Positions 14,993-24,502 of a DNA stretch of 64,000 bases are shown one piece after another. The notes under the pieces were generated by a model. That model was given only the letters and a program-made list of their open reading frames with translations. It was not told the origin of the DNA and ran no database searches. Origin of the DNA: DASUCS01 sp041166385 (GTDB lineage: Bacteria > Actinomycetota > Acidimicrobiia > Acidimicrobiales > JACDCH01); assembly GCA_041166385.1 (NCBI GenBank), contig JBEEFW010000022.1:4089-68088 (forward strand), in the 5' to 3' direction. Both the position numbers and the translations under genes were made by a program. The stretch's first letter is position 1, and every line of letters starts with the position of its first letter.

Positions 14993-17314
14993 GTGGCCAC
15001 CCAACAGGGGCGGAGGCCAACCAAGTCGCACCGCGCCGCGCCCAAGAATCGGTCGCGTGCGCCCAAGCACCGGCAGGCCGCGGCGCCGAAGGCCAGCCCG
15101 CTCGCCGCCCTCGAAGCCCATCGCACCGACGTGTGGGGCCTCACGCTCATCGGGATCGGCCTGGTGTCGGCGCTGGCCGTCTACGCCGACCTCGCCGGTC
15201 CGCTCGGTCGGGGGCTCGACCTCGGGGTGGGTGCCGCGGTCGGCATGGTCCGGCTGATCCTGCCTGTCGGGCTGATCGGCGCGGGCGTCGCGCTCGTGCG
15301 CGATCGCGAGGACGACGAGGAAGGCCTGTCCGTCGGCCATCCCGCCCGCCTGGCTGTCGGATCGTTGCTGCTACTGATCGCCATCACCGGGTTGTTGCAT
15401 CTCGGCCGCGGCACCCCGGCGCTCGAGGACGGTCTTCGCCCGCTCGGTCGCGCCGGCGGTGTGGTCGGCTTCGCCGTCGGGGAGCCGCTTCACCTGCTCG
15501 CCGCGAGTTGGGCGTCGTCATTGGTGCTCATCACGATCGGCCTCGTCGGGCTCATCGTGCTGACCAAGACCTCCGTCCGAGTCGCCGCCGACCGGACGGC
15601 GGCGGGAGTCCGGCCCCTCACCCGCAGGTTCGCGGGGCTGTTCGAGCTGAGCTCCAACCAGCAGGACACGCCGAAGATCGCCGGGCTCTACGACCAAGAC
15701 GCGGACGACGACGTCGATCTGCGCGAGGAACCCGCGCCGCCGATCCCGAAGCGCCCACCGCGGCCGAAGGTGTCCGTCCCGACGCCGTTCGACGAGGACG
15801 CGGGACCGACCGAACAGCTCGCCATCGATCTCGGCCCGGGTGCGAAGGCATCGCCATGGAAGCTGCCATCGCTCTCGCTGCTCGAGCGCGCGGAGACGCA
15901 CGAGATCGACAAGCGCGCCGTCGAAGAACGCGGTCGCGTCCTGGAGGCGGCGCTGGCACAGCATGGCGTGGAGACGCGCTTGGTCGGGATGGTCGTCGGA
16001 CCATCGGTCACGCGCTACGAGCTCGAGCTCGCGCCCGGCGTGAAGGTGGCTCGCGTCACGAGCCTGCACAAGGACATCGCGTACGCGATGGCCTCACCCG
16101 ACGTCCGCATCCTTGCGCCGATCCCCGGACGCCAGGCCATCGGTGTCGAGGTGCCGAACTCGGAGCGCCAGATCGTGTTTCTCGGCGACATCCTCTCTTC
16201 GCCCGAGGCGAAGCGAGCACTGCACCCGCTCGAGGTCGCGGTGGGTCGCGACATCAACGGCAAGGCCGTGATGATGAACCTCGCCACGATGCCGCACCTG
16301 CTCATCGCAGGCGCGACCGGCGCAGGGAAGTCGAGCTGTCTCAACTCGATCATCACGTCGATGTTGATGCGATCGACGCCCGATCAGTTGCGCATGATCC
16401 TCGTCGACCCCAAGCGCGTCGAGATGGGGCAGTACGACAGGCTGCCGCACCTGCTCACGCAGGTCGTCACCAATCCCAAGAAGGCCGCCAACGCGCTGTC
16501 GTGGGCGGTGCGGGAGATGGAGCGCCGGTACGACCTGCTGGCCGAAGTCGGCTACCGCGACATCACCGGCTACAACGCGGCGTTCGATCGCGGTGAGCTC
16601 GTTCCCGAGCCAGGGAGTGAGCGTGAGTTGCCGCGGCTTCCGTTCATCCTGGTCGTGATCGACGAGCTGTCCGACCTCATGATGGTCGCGGCCCGCGACG
16701 TCGAAGACTCGATCTGTCGCATCGCGCAGATGGCCCGCGCCGTTGGCATCCACCTCGTGATCGCGACGCAGCGTCCCTCGGTCAACGTGATCACTGGTGT
16801 GATCAAGGCGAACATTCCCGCTCGTCTCGCGTTCGCAGTGTCGTCAGTCACCGACAGCCGTGTGATCCTCGACCAGGCCGGCGCCGAACGGCTCATCGGC
16901 AAAGGCGACATGTTGCTGCTCGGGCCCGCGTCGGGCGCGCCCAACCGCATCCAGGGCTCGTGGGTCGGTGAGGAAGAGGTGCGCAAGATCGTCGGCCAGT
17001 GGCGACGGCAGGCGCCCGACGTCCGGTACGACGCCCAGGTGCAGGGCACGGACGATGCCGCCAGCTCGAGCGGAGGCGGCGCCGGTTCCGGCGACGACGA
17101 CGATGACGATCTCTTGGTGCAGGCGATGGAGCTCGTCGTGCGGTCACAGCTCGGCTCCACGTCGATGCTGCAGCGCAAGCTGCGCGTCGGGTTCAGTCGT
17201 GCCGGCCGACTCATGGACCTCCTCGAACAACGCGGCATCGTCGGCCCGTCCACGGGCTCGAAGGCCCGCGACGTCCTCATGACTCCCGAGGAGCTCGACC
17301 AGATCCCGACCTGA
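14993..17314 (+). CDS. ftsK: DNA translocase FtsK/SpoIIIE
   Basis: FtsK pumps chromosomal DNA through the division septum. The N-terminus has about four membrane segments (residues ~35-190) followed by a charged, proline-rich linker. The motor domain includes LAPGVKVARVTSLHKDIAYA, the Walker A motif GATGAGKSS near residue 440, the Walker B LVVIDELSDLMM near 560, and ATQRPSVNVITG. The C-terminal gamma winged helix follows an acidic stretch (SGDDDDDD) and contains STSMLQRKLRVGFSRAGRLM. GTG 14993 is chosen because TAGCGT (14976-14981) with an upstream TTGTTG looks like a promoter; GTG 14924 would add 23 residues. Confidence 0.92.
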   Translation: MATQQGRRPTKSHRAAPKNRSRAPKHRQAAAPKASPLAALEAHRTDVWGLTLIGIGLVSALAVYADLAGPLGRGLDLGVGAAVGMVRLILPVGLIGAGVALVRDREDDEEGLSVGHPARLAVGSLLLLIAITGLLHLGRGTPALEDGLRPLGRAGGVVGFAVGEPLHLLAASWASSLVLITIGLVGLIVLTKTSVRVAADRTAAGVRPLTRRFAGLFELSSNQQDTPKIAGLYDQDADDDVDLREEPAPPIPKRPPRPKVSVPTPFDEDAGPTEQLAIDLGPGAKASPWKLPSLSLLERAETHEIDKRAVEERGRVLEAALAQHGVETRLVGMVVGPSVTRYELELAPGVKVARVTSLHKDIAYAMASPDVRILAPIPGRQAIGVEVPNSERQIVFLGDILSSPEAKRALHPLEVAVGRDINGKAVMMNLATMPHLLIAGATGAGKSSCLNSIITSMLMRSTPDQLRMILVDPKRVEMGQYDRLPHLLTQVVTNPKKAANALSWAVREMERRYDLLAEVGYRDITGYNAAFDRGELVPEPGSERELPRLPFILVVIDELSDLMMVAARDVEDSICRIAQMARAVGIHLVIATQRPSVNVITGVIKANIPARLAFAVSSVTDSRVILDQAGAERLIGKGDMLLLGPASGAPNRIQGSWVGEEEVRKIVGQWRRQAPDVRYDAQVQGTDDAASSSGGGAGSGDDDDDDLLVQAMELVVRSQLGSTSMLQRKLRVGFSRAGRLMDLLEQRGIVGPSTGSKARDVLMTPEELDQIPT

Positions 17315-17333
17315 CCTGATAAGCAACTCGGCC

Positions 17334-18263
17334 ATGGCCGAGTTGAGAGCGATCGTCAGCGGGTTGGAGTTTCCGGAAGGTCCGATCGCGATGGACGACG
17401 GCAGCGTCGTGCTCGTCGAGATCAAGCGGGGCACGTTGAGTCGGGTCGACGTCCAGAAGGGGACGGTCGACGTCATCGCCGAGTGCGGCGGGGGGCCGAA
17501 CGGTGCGGCCGTCGGGCCCGATGGCGCGATCTACGTCTGCAACAACGGCGGCTGCTTCGAGTTCGTGGAGGTCATGGGCATGACATTCCCGGGCCCACCG
17601 CCGGCGTCGTATCCGGGACACGGCTCGATCCAGCGCGTCGAGCTCGGTACCGGTGAGGTCACGACGCTCTACGAGGAGTGCGACGGCCATCCGTTGCGCG
17701 CGCCGAACGACATCGTGTTCGACAGTGCAGGCGGCTTCTGGTTCACCGATCACGGTGTGCGGCACGAGCGCACGAGCGACCGCACCGGCATCTACTACGC
17801 ACAGCCCGACGGCTCGTCGATCACCGAAGTGATCTTCCCGGTCGACGGACCGAACGGCATCGGCCTCTCGCCGTCCGGTGACCGGCTGTACGTCGCGGAG
17901 ACGCACTCGGGCCGCGCGTGGGCGTGGAACGTGCCGTCGCCAGGCACCGTCGAAGGTGCCAACCCACTCGGCCCGAACGGCGCGGAGCTGCTCGCCGGTC
18001 TTCCTGGCTTCCAACTGTTCGATTCGCTCGGCGTCGACGGCGACGGCTGGGTCAACATCGCCACACTCGTGAACGGCGGCATCACCTCGATCTCGCCGGA
18101 TGGGGGCACCGTCGAGCATCTCCCGACCGACGATCCGATCACCACGAACATCTGCTTCGGAGGCGAGGGTCTGCGCACCGCGTACATCACGTGCTCGGCC
18201 TTCGGTCGTCTCGTCGCCACGGAGTGGCCGCGCCCTGGCCTGCAGTTGGCCTTTCACGCGTGA
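17334..18263 (+). CDS. SMP-30/gluconolactonase-like hydrolase
   Basis: This 309-residue six-bladed propeller protein is of the SMP-30/gluconolaconase/LRE family. Members hydrolyse sugar lactones or organophosphates with one divalent metal. Metal-site signatures are visible: EFPEGPIA near residue 11 (Glu ligand), LRAPNDIVFD near 122 (Asn ligand), GPNGIGLSP and SLGVDGDGWVN (Asn and Asp region). The following GH172-type gene overlaps by 4 bp, so a shared role in carbohydrate breakdown is plausible. The start is ATG 17334, preceded by TAAGCA 8 nt upstream. Confidence 0.85.
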   Translation: MAELRAIVSGLEFPEGPIAMDDGSVVLVEIKRGTLSRVDVQKGTVDVIAECGGGPNGAAVGPDGAIYVCNNGGCFEFVEVMGMTFPGPPPASYPGHGSIQRVELGTGEVTTLYEECDGHPLRAPNDIVFDSAGGFWFTDHGVRHERTSDRTGIYYAQPDGSSITEVIFPVDGPNGIGLSPSGDRLYVAETHSGRAWAWNVPSPGTVEGANPLGPNGAELLAGLPGFQLFDSLGVDGDGWVNIATLVNGGITSISPDGGTVEHLPTDDPITTNICFGGEGLRTAYITCSAFGRLVATEWPRPGLQLAFHA

Positions 18264-19423
18264 TTGCGTTCGACCCTGCGGACCTGTTGCTGGGTCACGA
18301 GAGTCGTGCCGTCACGTTCGAGAACCCGACAGGGGAGCGCGCCGCCGGCGGCACCGCCCGTGAAGGCCGGAAAGGCGCGCCGAATCGCATCCTGGGGCCG
18401 GGTGAGCGCGTCGTGCTCGCGGATCTGGTCGGACCGGGTCGCGTCACCCACCTCTGGCTGACGGTCGGCGCGCTCCGTTCTCTCGGTGCGCCGCCGCCCG
18501 CGTTCTTGCGCGCGCAAGTGCTCGAGGTGTTCTACGACGACATGGCCGAGCCCTCGGTGAGCGTGCCGGCGCTCGACTTCTTCGGTGTCGTCCACGGCGT
18601 GCCGGCGTCGTATGCGTCGAGCTTGACTGCGGCGAACGAAGGGCTCGGTCTCGAGAGTCGGATCCCGATGCCGTTCGACGGGCGGATGCGCATCGAATAC
18701 GTCAACGCGTCCGACGAGCTCGCGTTGCTGTACTACCAGGCAGACGTGTTGCTCGGGCCGCGTGCCGGCGAGGGTGGGCGCTTGCACGCGATGTTCCACC
18801 GCGAGAACCCGACGACGCTCGGGCGCGATCTCGTCATCCTCGACGGTCTGCGCGGTCCGGGTCGGTACCTCGGGATGACCGGCGGGGTTCGTCCGTTCGA
18901 CCACTGGTGGTGGGGCGAGGGGGAGGTGAAGGTCTTCCTCGACGGCGAGTCGCAGCCGACGATCTGCGGGACGGGCACGGAGGACTACCTCGGCTCGGCG
19001 TGGAGCATGGGTGTCTTCGTCGCTCCTGAGTCGGGTGCGCCGCTGGTCGTGGGTCCCAGCGGCAAGGAGGCCGGTGGGTGGTCGCTGGTGTCGTACTACC
19101 GCTGGCACGTGAGCGACCCGATCGTGTTCCGCGACTCCGTGAAGGTGACGCTTCAACAGATCGGCTCGGCGATGTTCCGCGACGGCGACGACCACGCGCT
19201 GGCCCGGTTCAAGGCGGAGGCGACGCCCGCTGGCGACGGATGGATCGAAGGTGTCCTCGGCGGCGGCGTGAAGGCGTTCACGCTGTACGAGCGCAGCGAC
19301 GACTGGTGTGCCACCGGGTTCGCGTATTGCGCCGAGGCGCAGGCCGTCCCGAGGCTCGACGTCGAGGCCGCGACCGCGGACATCTCCGGCGTCCCGGCCG
19401 GGCACCTACCGATTCGTCGCTAG
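18260..19423 (+). CDS. DUF2961 protein, glycoside hydrolase family GH172
   Basis: This 387-residue protein matches the DUF2961 pattern, a family classified as GH172 that includes difructose dianhydride I synthase/hydrolase and exo-D-arabinofuranosidases. Family signatures seen are the FENPTGERAAGGTAREGRKG start region, VTHLWLTVG, VPALDFFG, the glutamate-bearing CGTGTEDYLGSAW near residue 240, and SYYRWHVSDPIVF. No signal peptide is present, so it probably acts inside the cell. GTG 18260 overlaps the SMP-30 stop (GTGA). The 3' end runs 18 bp into the convergent acyl-AMP ligase gene. Confidence 0.85.
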   Translation: MIAFDPADLLLGHESRAVTFENPTGERAAGGTAREGRKGAPNRILGPGERVVLADLVGPGRVTHLWLTVGALRSLGAPPPAFLRAQVLEVFYDDMAEPSVSVPALDFFGVVHGVPASYASSLTAANEGLGLESRIPMPFDGRMRIEYVNASDELALLYYQADVLLGPRAGEGGRLHAMFHRENPTTLGRDLVILDGLRGPGRYLGMTGGVRPFDHWWWGEGEVKVFLDGESQPTICGTGTEDYLGSAWSMGVFVAPESGAPLVVGPSGKEAGGWSLVSYYRWHVSDPIVFRDSVKVTLQQIGSAMFRDGDDHALARFKAEATPAGDGWIEGVLGGGVKAFTLYERSDDWCATGFAYCAEAQAVPRLDVEAATADISGVPAGHLPIRR

Positions 19424-21031
19424 CTCGCCGCGTGCGTAGCGATCGCGGGCTTCGACGCGTTGCGCTTTGCCGCTCGCGGTCTTGGGCAGCGACTCTGGTG
19501 CAACGAAGATCACCGTCCGGGGAACGATGCCCACGCGGTTGATGACGGCGGCCCGCACGCGCTGTTCGATCTCGGACAGCGCGTCGGTCGACGAGGTCTC
19601 GACGACTATCACGATGTCCCCTTCGGCAGCTCCCACCGGCGTGAAAGCCACACACTCGCCGGGCGCCACGTCGGCGCCCTGGGCGGCCGCCCACTCGATG
19701 TCTTCTGGGTGGTACTTCCGCCCTTGCTGCACGATCACTTCCTTCACCCGGCCCGTGATGAACAGCTCGCCCTCGGCGATGAAGCCGACATCGCCCGTGC
19801 GCATCCACCCATTTGCATCGAACACGTCCTCGCCGCCGAGACCGACGTAGCCGGTCATCAATGCGGCCCCGCGAAACTGCACTTCGCCGACGTGACGATC
19901 GGGGAGAGCGCCGCCCTCGCTGGCGATGCGGAGCTCCAACCGGTACGGCGCTCCGCACGACGCAACGCGCTTCACGGTTGCGCCCGCGCCCGGAGGCTGC
20001 GCGACACCGGTCGCGACCAGCACGTCGAGATCGACGTCTTCGATCCGCATTCCTTCGCCCGGCTCGGTGCGCGTGCCGCCGCCCTCCGACATCCCGTACA
20101 TCGCGCCGATCACACCTGGCCGTAGCCCGTGCCGTCCCCCGATGGCGTTGACCCGATCGACGACCGCGGGGTCGACCATCTCGTAGCAGAACGGGAACCA
20201 CACAAGGCTCGAGAAGTCGATGCCGTTCGTCTCGCGCTCGATCGCCCGCACGGCGGCTGCCATCGCGGAGGACGCACCGATCGTCATCGTGACATCGTGC
20301 CGTCCGATGATGCGGAAGAACTCGCCGGGGTCGCGGACGAAGCGCTCGGGCGACAGCAGGTGTACTTCGAGCCCGGGAAACATCATCCCGTAGAAGCCGA
20401 TGACGCCTCCGGCATGACCGAACGGTGAGTTGATCAGGCAGCGCACCTCCGGCGCGTTGAACGGATTCACCGACTGCAGGAAGTCCGCGTGCTTCATCCC
20501 GCCGTAGGTCCACCCCACGCCCTTCGGCGCGGCCGTGGTGCCCGATGTCGGTTGGATGAACGAGTAATCGTCGTCGCGGCCTTCGACGAAATCCGACTCG
20601 CCGAGCGCGTCGTCCGCACTTCCGTGATCGTCCCAGCCAACCGCGACATCCGGCGGCAGGAGCGGAGCGAACCGCTCGTGGGCGGCGACGACGGAGCACC
20701 CGAGCGAGGCGGCTGTCGCGGTCAGCTGCGTGGACACGGCGCCGGGGTCGCGCACTCGCAGTGGAACCGGAATCGGCACGAGCGTTGCGCCGAGAAGCCA
20801 CGTGCCGTAGGCCCAGCCGACGAAGTCCGGTGCGTTCGGTCCGAGCACTCCGACGCGTGTTCCGGGCCCGACGCCGAGTACCGCCAGGCGCCCGCCGCGG
20901 ATGCGGGCGAGGTCGTACATCTCCGGCACCTCGAAGGGTCGGACTTCCCCCGAATGGAACACGACTCGGCCGCCACCGTTGGTGGCGGCCGCCCGCAAGC
21001 GCTCGACGACGGTCGCCGGCGCCGCGGTCAT
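19406..21031 (-). CDS. fatty-acyl-AMP ligase-like enzyme 1 (last gene of operon)
   Basis: This 541-residue ANL enzyme has the hallmarks of fatty-acyl-AMP ligases (FAALs), which adenylate a fatty acid and pass it to an acyl carrier protein rather than to CoA. It has PTSGTTAAPKG at residues 161-171, YGMSEGGG near 320, the FAAL-typical VASCGAP, and TGDVGFIAEGELFITGRVKE. The C-terminal lysine motif LPKTASGKAQR is also present. A glycine-rich N-terminus (NGGGRVVFHSGE) is shared with its two neighbours. The start is ATG 21031, overlapping the stop of ligase 2 (ATGA). The acceptor is inferred to be the ACP at 24269-24502. Confidence 0.85.
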   Translation of the reverse strand: MTAAPATVVERLRAAATNGGGRVVFHSGEVRPFEVPEMYDLARIRGGRLAVLGVGPGTRVGVLGPNAPDFVGWAYGTWLLGATLVPIPVPLRVRDPGAVSTQLTATAASLGCSVVAAHERFAPLLPPDVAVGWDDHGSADDALGESDFVEGRDDDYSFIQPTSGTTAAPKGVGWTYGGMKHADFLQSVNPFNAPEVRCLINSPFGHAGGVIGFYGMMFPGLEVHLLSPERFVRDPGEFFRIIGRHDVTMTIGASSAMAAAVRAIERETNGIDFSSLVWFPFCYEMVDPAVVDRVNAIGGRHGLRPGVIGAMYGMSEGGGTRTEPGEGMRIEDVDLDVLVATGVAQPPGAGATVKRVASCGAPYRLELRIASEGGALPDRHVGEVQFRGAALMTGYVGLGGEDVFDANGWMRTGDVGFIAEGELFITGRVKEVIVQQGRKYHPEDIEWAAAQGADVAPGECVAFTPVGAAEGDIVIVVETSSTDALSEIEQRVRAAVINRVGIVPRTVIFVAPESLPKTASGKAQRVEARDRYARGELATNR

Positions 21032-22644
21032 GTGAGGACCGCCAGGCCGCCTCGGGCATGAAGCTCGCGCGCTTCGAGGCGCTGTGCCTTCCCGCTCGAC
21101 GTCCTCGGAAGCGACTCGGGCTCGACGAACACGACCGAGCGCAATGTGATGCCAACCGCATTGACGACTGACGCGCGGACTCGACGCTCCAGATCGTCGA
21201 GTCCAGTTCGCAGCGGCGTGCTGACGGCGACGACGATGTCACCGGCGTCGCCGTTGAGCGGCGTGAACGCAACGCAGTCCGCCGGTCCCACGTCGGCACC
21301 GAGTGCCGCCGCCCATTCGATGTCTTCGGGGTGGTACTTCTTGCCTTGCTGGATCAGCACTTCCTTGATGCGTCCGGTGATGAACAGCTCGCCCTCGGCC
21401 AGGTAGCCGACGTCGCCCGTGTGCATCCATCCCTCCGCGTCGAAGGCATCCTCCGCGCCCGGGCCGATGTAGCCCTGCAGCAACTCCGGCCCTTGGAACC
21501 GCACCTCGCCGACGTGCCGGTCGGGCACGGGCCCCTCTGGACCGACGATGAGCACGTCCCATCTCGATGGCCGGCCGCACGAGGTGACGCGCTTCGTGGC
21601 TGCGCCTTGCCGTGGAGGTCGAGCGACTCCGTCCACGATGAGCGCGTCGAGGTCGACCTCGTCGATCCGCACCGGTTGGCCGCGGTCGGTCGCGGTGCCG
21701 CCGCCCTCGGACAAGCCGTACTGCGCCGAGACCGTGCCGGGCTGCAGCCCAAGCTGTCCGCCGATGGACGCCAATCGATCGACCACCGCGGGATCGATCA
21801 TCTCGGCCGAGAGGCCCAGCTTCGTCAAGCTGCGGAGATCGACGTCGACCGGGTCTCGTTCGATCGCGCGCAGTGCGGCCGCGATGCCCGAGGAAGTCCC
21901 GCCCATCGACGTGATGCGATGCCGGCTGACGATCCGGAACAGCTCGCCCGGATCGCGAGCGAACCTCTCGGGCGGGAGCACGTGGTACTCGAGCCACGGT
22001 TCCCACAGGGCGTAGAGAGCGGAGCTCCCCGCACCGTGCGTCAGCGGTGAATAGACCAGGTGCCGAACCTCGTCCTGATTGCTGGGGTTCAAATACGGAC
22101 GAAGCCCACCGTTGGCCAACGCCTCGTAGGTGCGGGAGACGCCTTTGGGCGCGGCCGTGCTGCCGGACGTGGGCAGGATCATGAACAGCGTGTCGTCGCC
22201 GAGACGAACGAGCTCGCCCGACGGCATTGCATCCGCCGCGGTACCGATGTCGTCCCACGCGATCACGTGACCCTCGTCGATCATCGGGACGAAGCGGTCG
22301 TGTGCGGCGATGAGGGTGCACCCGAAGCCAGCTGCGAGCGCGTTGATCCGGCCGGCCAGCGCCGTGCGATCGCGGATGCGCAGCGGGATCGGAAGCGGCA
22401 CGATCGTCGCACCGACACACCACACCGCGTGCGCCCACGCGATCCATTCGGGCACGTTGGGGCCGACGACGCCAACACGCGTGGCCTTGCCGGCGCCCGC
22501 CTCGCGCAAACGAGACGCACGAATGGTGGCCATCTCGAATGCCTCGGCCGCCTCCAACCGACTCGGTCCCGCGCCGAGGTGGAACACGACGAGGCCGCCA
22601 CCGTCGCGAGCGGCCGTCTCGAGCCGATCGACTGCAGTGATCAC
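21028..22644 (-). CDS. fatty-acyl-AMP ligase-like enzyme 2
   Basis: This 538-residue paralogue of the flanking ligases shares the same domain plan. It has PTSGSTAAPKG at residues 158-168, YGLSEGGGTATDRG near 325, RVTSCGRPS, TGDVGYLAEGELFITGRIKE near 430 and the catalytic LPRTSSGKAQR lysine near 520. GKKYHPEDIEW, after the hinge, is characteristic of FAAL-like rather than acyl-CoA ligases. Divergence between the copies is spread along the sequence, so the three are old duplicates that probably differ in chain preference. The start is GTG 22644, overlapping the ligase 3 stop by 4 bp. Confidence 0.85.
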   Translation of the reverse strand: MITAVDRLETAARDGGGLVVFHLGAGPSRLEAAEAFEMATIRASRLREAGAGKATRVGVVGPNVPEWIAWAHAVWCVGATIVPLPIPLRIRDRTALAGRINALAAGFGCTLIAAHDRFVPMIDEGHVIAWDDIGTAADAMPSGELVRLGDDTLFMILPTSGSTAAPKGVSRTYEALANGGLRPYLNPSNQDEVRHLVYSPLTHGAGSSALYALWEPWLEYHVLPPERFARDPGELFRIVSRHRITSMGGTSSGIAAALRAIERDPVDVDLRSLTKLGLSAEMIDPAVVDRLASIGGQLGLQPGTVSAQYGLSEGGGTATDRGQPVRIDEVDLDALIVDGVARPPRQGAATKRVTSCGRPSRWDVLIVGPEGPVPDRHVGEVRFQGPELLQGYIGPGAEDAFDAEGWMHTGDVGYLAEGELFITGRIKEVLIQQGKKYHPEDIEWAAALGADVGPADCVAFTPLNGDAGDIVVAVSTPLRTGLDDLERRVRASVVNAVGITLRSVVFVEPESLPRTSSGKAQRLEARELHARGGLAVLT

Positions 22645-24272
22645 TGATCGAACTCGCCGCGGGCGTGTTTGTCGCGCGCCGCGATCCGTTGGGCCTTGCC
22701 GCTCGACGTCTTCGGAAGCGTTCCCGGCTCGACGAACACGACGGCACGCAACGTGACTCCGATTGCGTTCGTCACGGCGGAGCGCACGCGTTGCTCGATC
22801 TCGGTGAGGTCTCCAGTCTTCTCGTGTTCGACGAGGACCACGATCTCGCCTTCGTTCCCCGCGGCGGGCGTGAACGCCACGCAGTCGTCGGCCGCGACGC
22901 TCGCGCCTTTCGCCGCAACCTGCTCGATGTCTTCCGGGTGGTACTTCTTGCCCTGGCGTATGAGGACTTCCTTGATACGACCGGTGATAAACAACTCGTT
23001 ATCGTCGAGGTAGCCGACGTCGCCGGTGTGCATCCATCCATCGTCGTCGAATCCTGGTTCGGCGCCGGGCCCTTCGTACCCGCGCATCAGCCCGCGACCG
23101 CGGAACTGCACTTCGCCGAGGTGTCGATCCGGCAGCGCGCCACCCGGACCGGCGATGCGAAGCTCGATACCGAACACGGATCCGCACGACGGGACCCGCT
23201 TGACCGCCGCACCCGGCGCCGGCGAGCGGGCGATCCCGGACTCGACGAGGGCGTCGAGGTCGACCTCGTCGACACGCATGCCCGCGCCTCGGGCGGTGCG
23301 CGTGCCGCCGCCCTCTGCGAGCCCGTAGTACGAGCCGATGACACTCGGGTCGAGACCGACGCGGGGCGCGAGCGCGACGAGATGGTCGATCACCGCAGGA
23401 TCGACCATCTCGAAACAGAAGCACAGCCATCGCAGCGTGGAGAGGTCGACGCCGGTGGGATCGCGTTCGACCGATCGCACCGCGGCCGAGAACCCCGAGG
23501 AGGCGCCGATCAACGTCGTGATCTTGTTGGGCGCGACGAGGCGGAGGAGCACGCCGGGATCGCGCGCGAACCGGTCGGAGGAGAGCAGATGGAACTCCAT
23601 CCAAGGCTCGAGCGCGGCATACACCCCCAGGTTGCCGCCGCCGTGCGCGAGCGGCGAGTACACGAGGTGACGAGTGATCCCTTGCTTGGCGGGATCCATG
23701 ATCCAGGCCAGCGACATCCCGTTCACCGCGCGGTACGTGCGCGCGACGCCCTTCGGCGCGGAGGTGCTGCCCGATGTGGGGAGGATGACCGCGATCGAAC
23801 GGATGTCGGCCGTCACGATGTCGGTCTCGGCGAGAGCGTGGTCTGCCGCGCCCGCGTCGTCCCACGCGATCACCGTCTCGGGTGGTAGCAGCGGGATGAA
23901 TTTGTCGTGGGCCGCGACGTACGAGCACTCGAATCCCGTCGCCAGCGCACGGAGCTGGGCGGTGACTGCTTCTCGATCGCGCACCCGCAGGGGCACCGGC
24001 AACGGCACCACGGTGGCGCCGCGCATCCAGGCGGCGTACGACCACGCGATCCAGTCCGGCGCGTTGGGGCCGATGATGCCGATCCGGGCTCCTGGCTCGA
24101 CGCCGAGCGCCGCGAGTCGGCCTGCACGGACGAGCGCCATTTCGTAGAGCTCGTTTGCCTCGAGCCGTCGGTCGTCGTCGGCGGAGTGGAAGACGACGGA
24201 CCCGCCACCATCTCGAGCTGCGTCTCGCAGCCGATCGATGATGGTCGGACGGTCGTCGGTCTGCTCGCTCAC
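22641..24272 (-). CDS. fatty-acyl-AMP ligase-like enzyme 3
   Basis: This 543-residue ligase is encoded directly after the ACP gene. It carries PTSGSTSAPKG near residue 165, YGLAEGGGTRTARG, RVPSCGSVF, TGDVGYLDDNELFITGRIKE and LPKTSSGKAQR. YGLAE followed by SCG is the combination seen in FAALs. GTG 24272 overlaps the ACP stop (GTGA), giving tight translational coupling and a probable stoichiometric link with the carrier protein. As with the paralogues, no CoA-binding evidence can be judged from sequence alone. Confidence 0.85.
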   Translation of the reverse strand: MSEQTDDRPTIIDRLRDAARDGGGSVVFHSADDDRRLEANELYEMALVRAGRLAALGVEPGARIGIIGPNAPDWIAWSYAAWMRGATVVPLPVPLRVRDREAVTAQLRALATGFECSYVAAHDKFIPLLPPETVIAWDDAGAADHALAETDIVTADIRSIAVILPTSGSTSAPKGVARTYRAVNGMSLAWIMDPAKQGITRHLVYSPLAHGGGNLGVYAALEPWMEFHLLSSDRFARDPGVLLRLVAPNKITTLIGASSGFSAAVRSVERDPTGVDLSTLRWLCFCFEMVDPAVIDHLVALAPRVGLDPSVIGSYYGLAEGGGTRTARGAGMRVDEVDLDALVESGIARSPAPGAAVKRVPSCGSVFGIELRIAGPGGALPDRHLGEVQFRGRGLMRGYEGPGAEPGFDDDGWMHTGDVGYLDDNELFITGRIKEVLIRQGKKYHPEDIEQVAAKGASVAADDCVAFTPAAGNEGEIVVLVEHEKTGDLTEIEQRVRSAVTNAIGVTLRAVVFVEPGTLPKTSSGKAQRIAARDKHARGEFDQ

Positions 24273-24502
24273 CGCCGCGTGCGTCGTTTGGTCTCGACCA
24301 GCTCCACCACCGTGTGGATCGACATGAAGTGCTCAGCGACCAGCTCCTCGTCCTCGAACACGATGTCGAAGTCGTCCTCGAGGAAGGCGATGAGTTGCTC
24401 GATCGCAAGGGAGTCGAGGAGGCCTTCTGCCAACGGGTCGCCGTCAGCGGGCTCGTCGGTGAGGCCGTCGACGAATCGGCGTATGCGTTTCGCGGGCTTC
24501 AT
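24269..24502 (-). CDS. acyl carrier protein
   Basis: This 77-residue protein has the size and helical pattern of an acyl carrier protein. The phosphopantetheine attachment site is Ser31 in GLLDSLAIEQL, and the acidic helix II/III region (FLEDDFDIVFEDEELV) is typical. The basic N- and C-termini (KPAKRIRRF and KRRTRR) are unusual for an ACP and may govern partner choice. It sits between an alpha/beta hydrolase and three acyl-AMP ligase genes, with 4-bp overlaps on both sides, so it is the probable acceptor of their acyl groups. ATG 24502 is the start. Confidence 0.88.
   Translation of the reverse strand: MKPAKRIRRFVDGLTDEPADGDPLAEGLLDSLAIEQLIAFLEDDFDIVFEDEELVAEHFMSIHTVVELVETKRRTRR

Noticed and set aside
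15133..16596. Long plus-strand frame overlapping ftsK
   Set aside because: Arg/Pro-rich shadow of ftsK in another frame.
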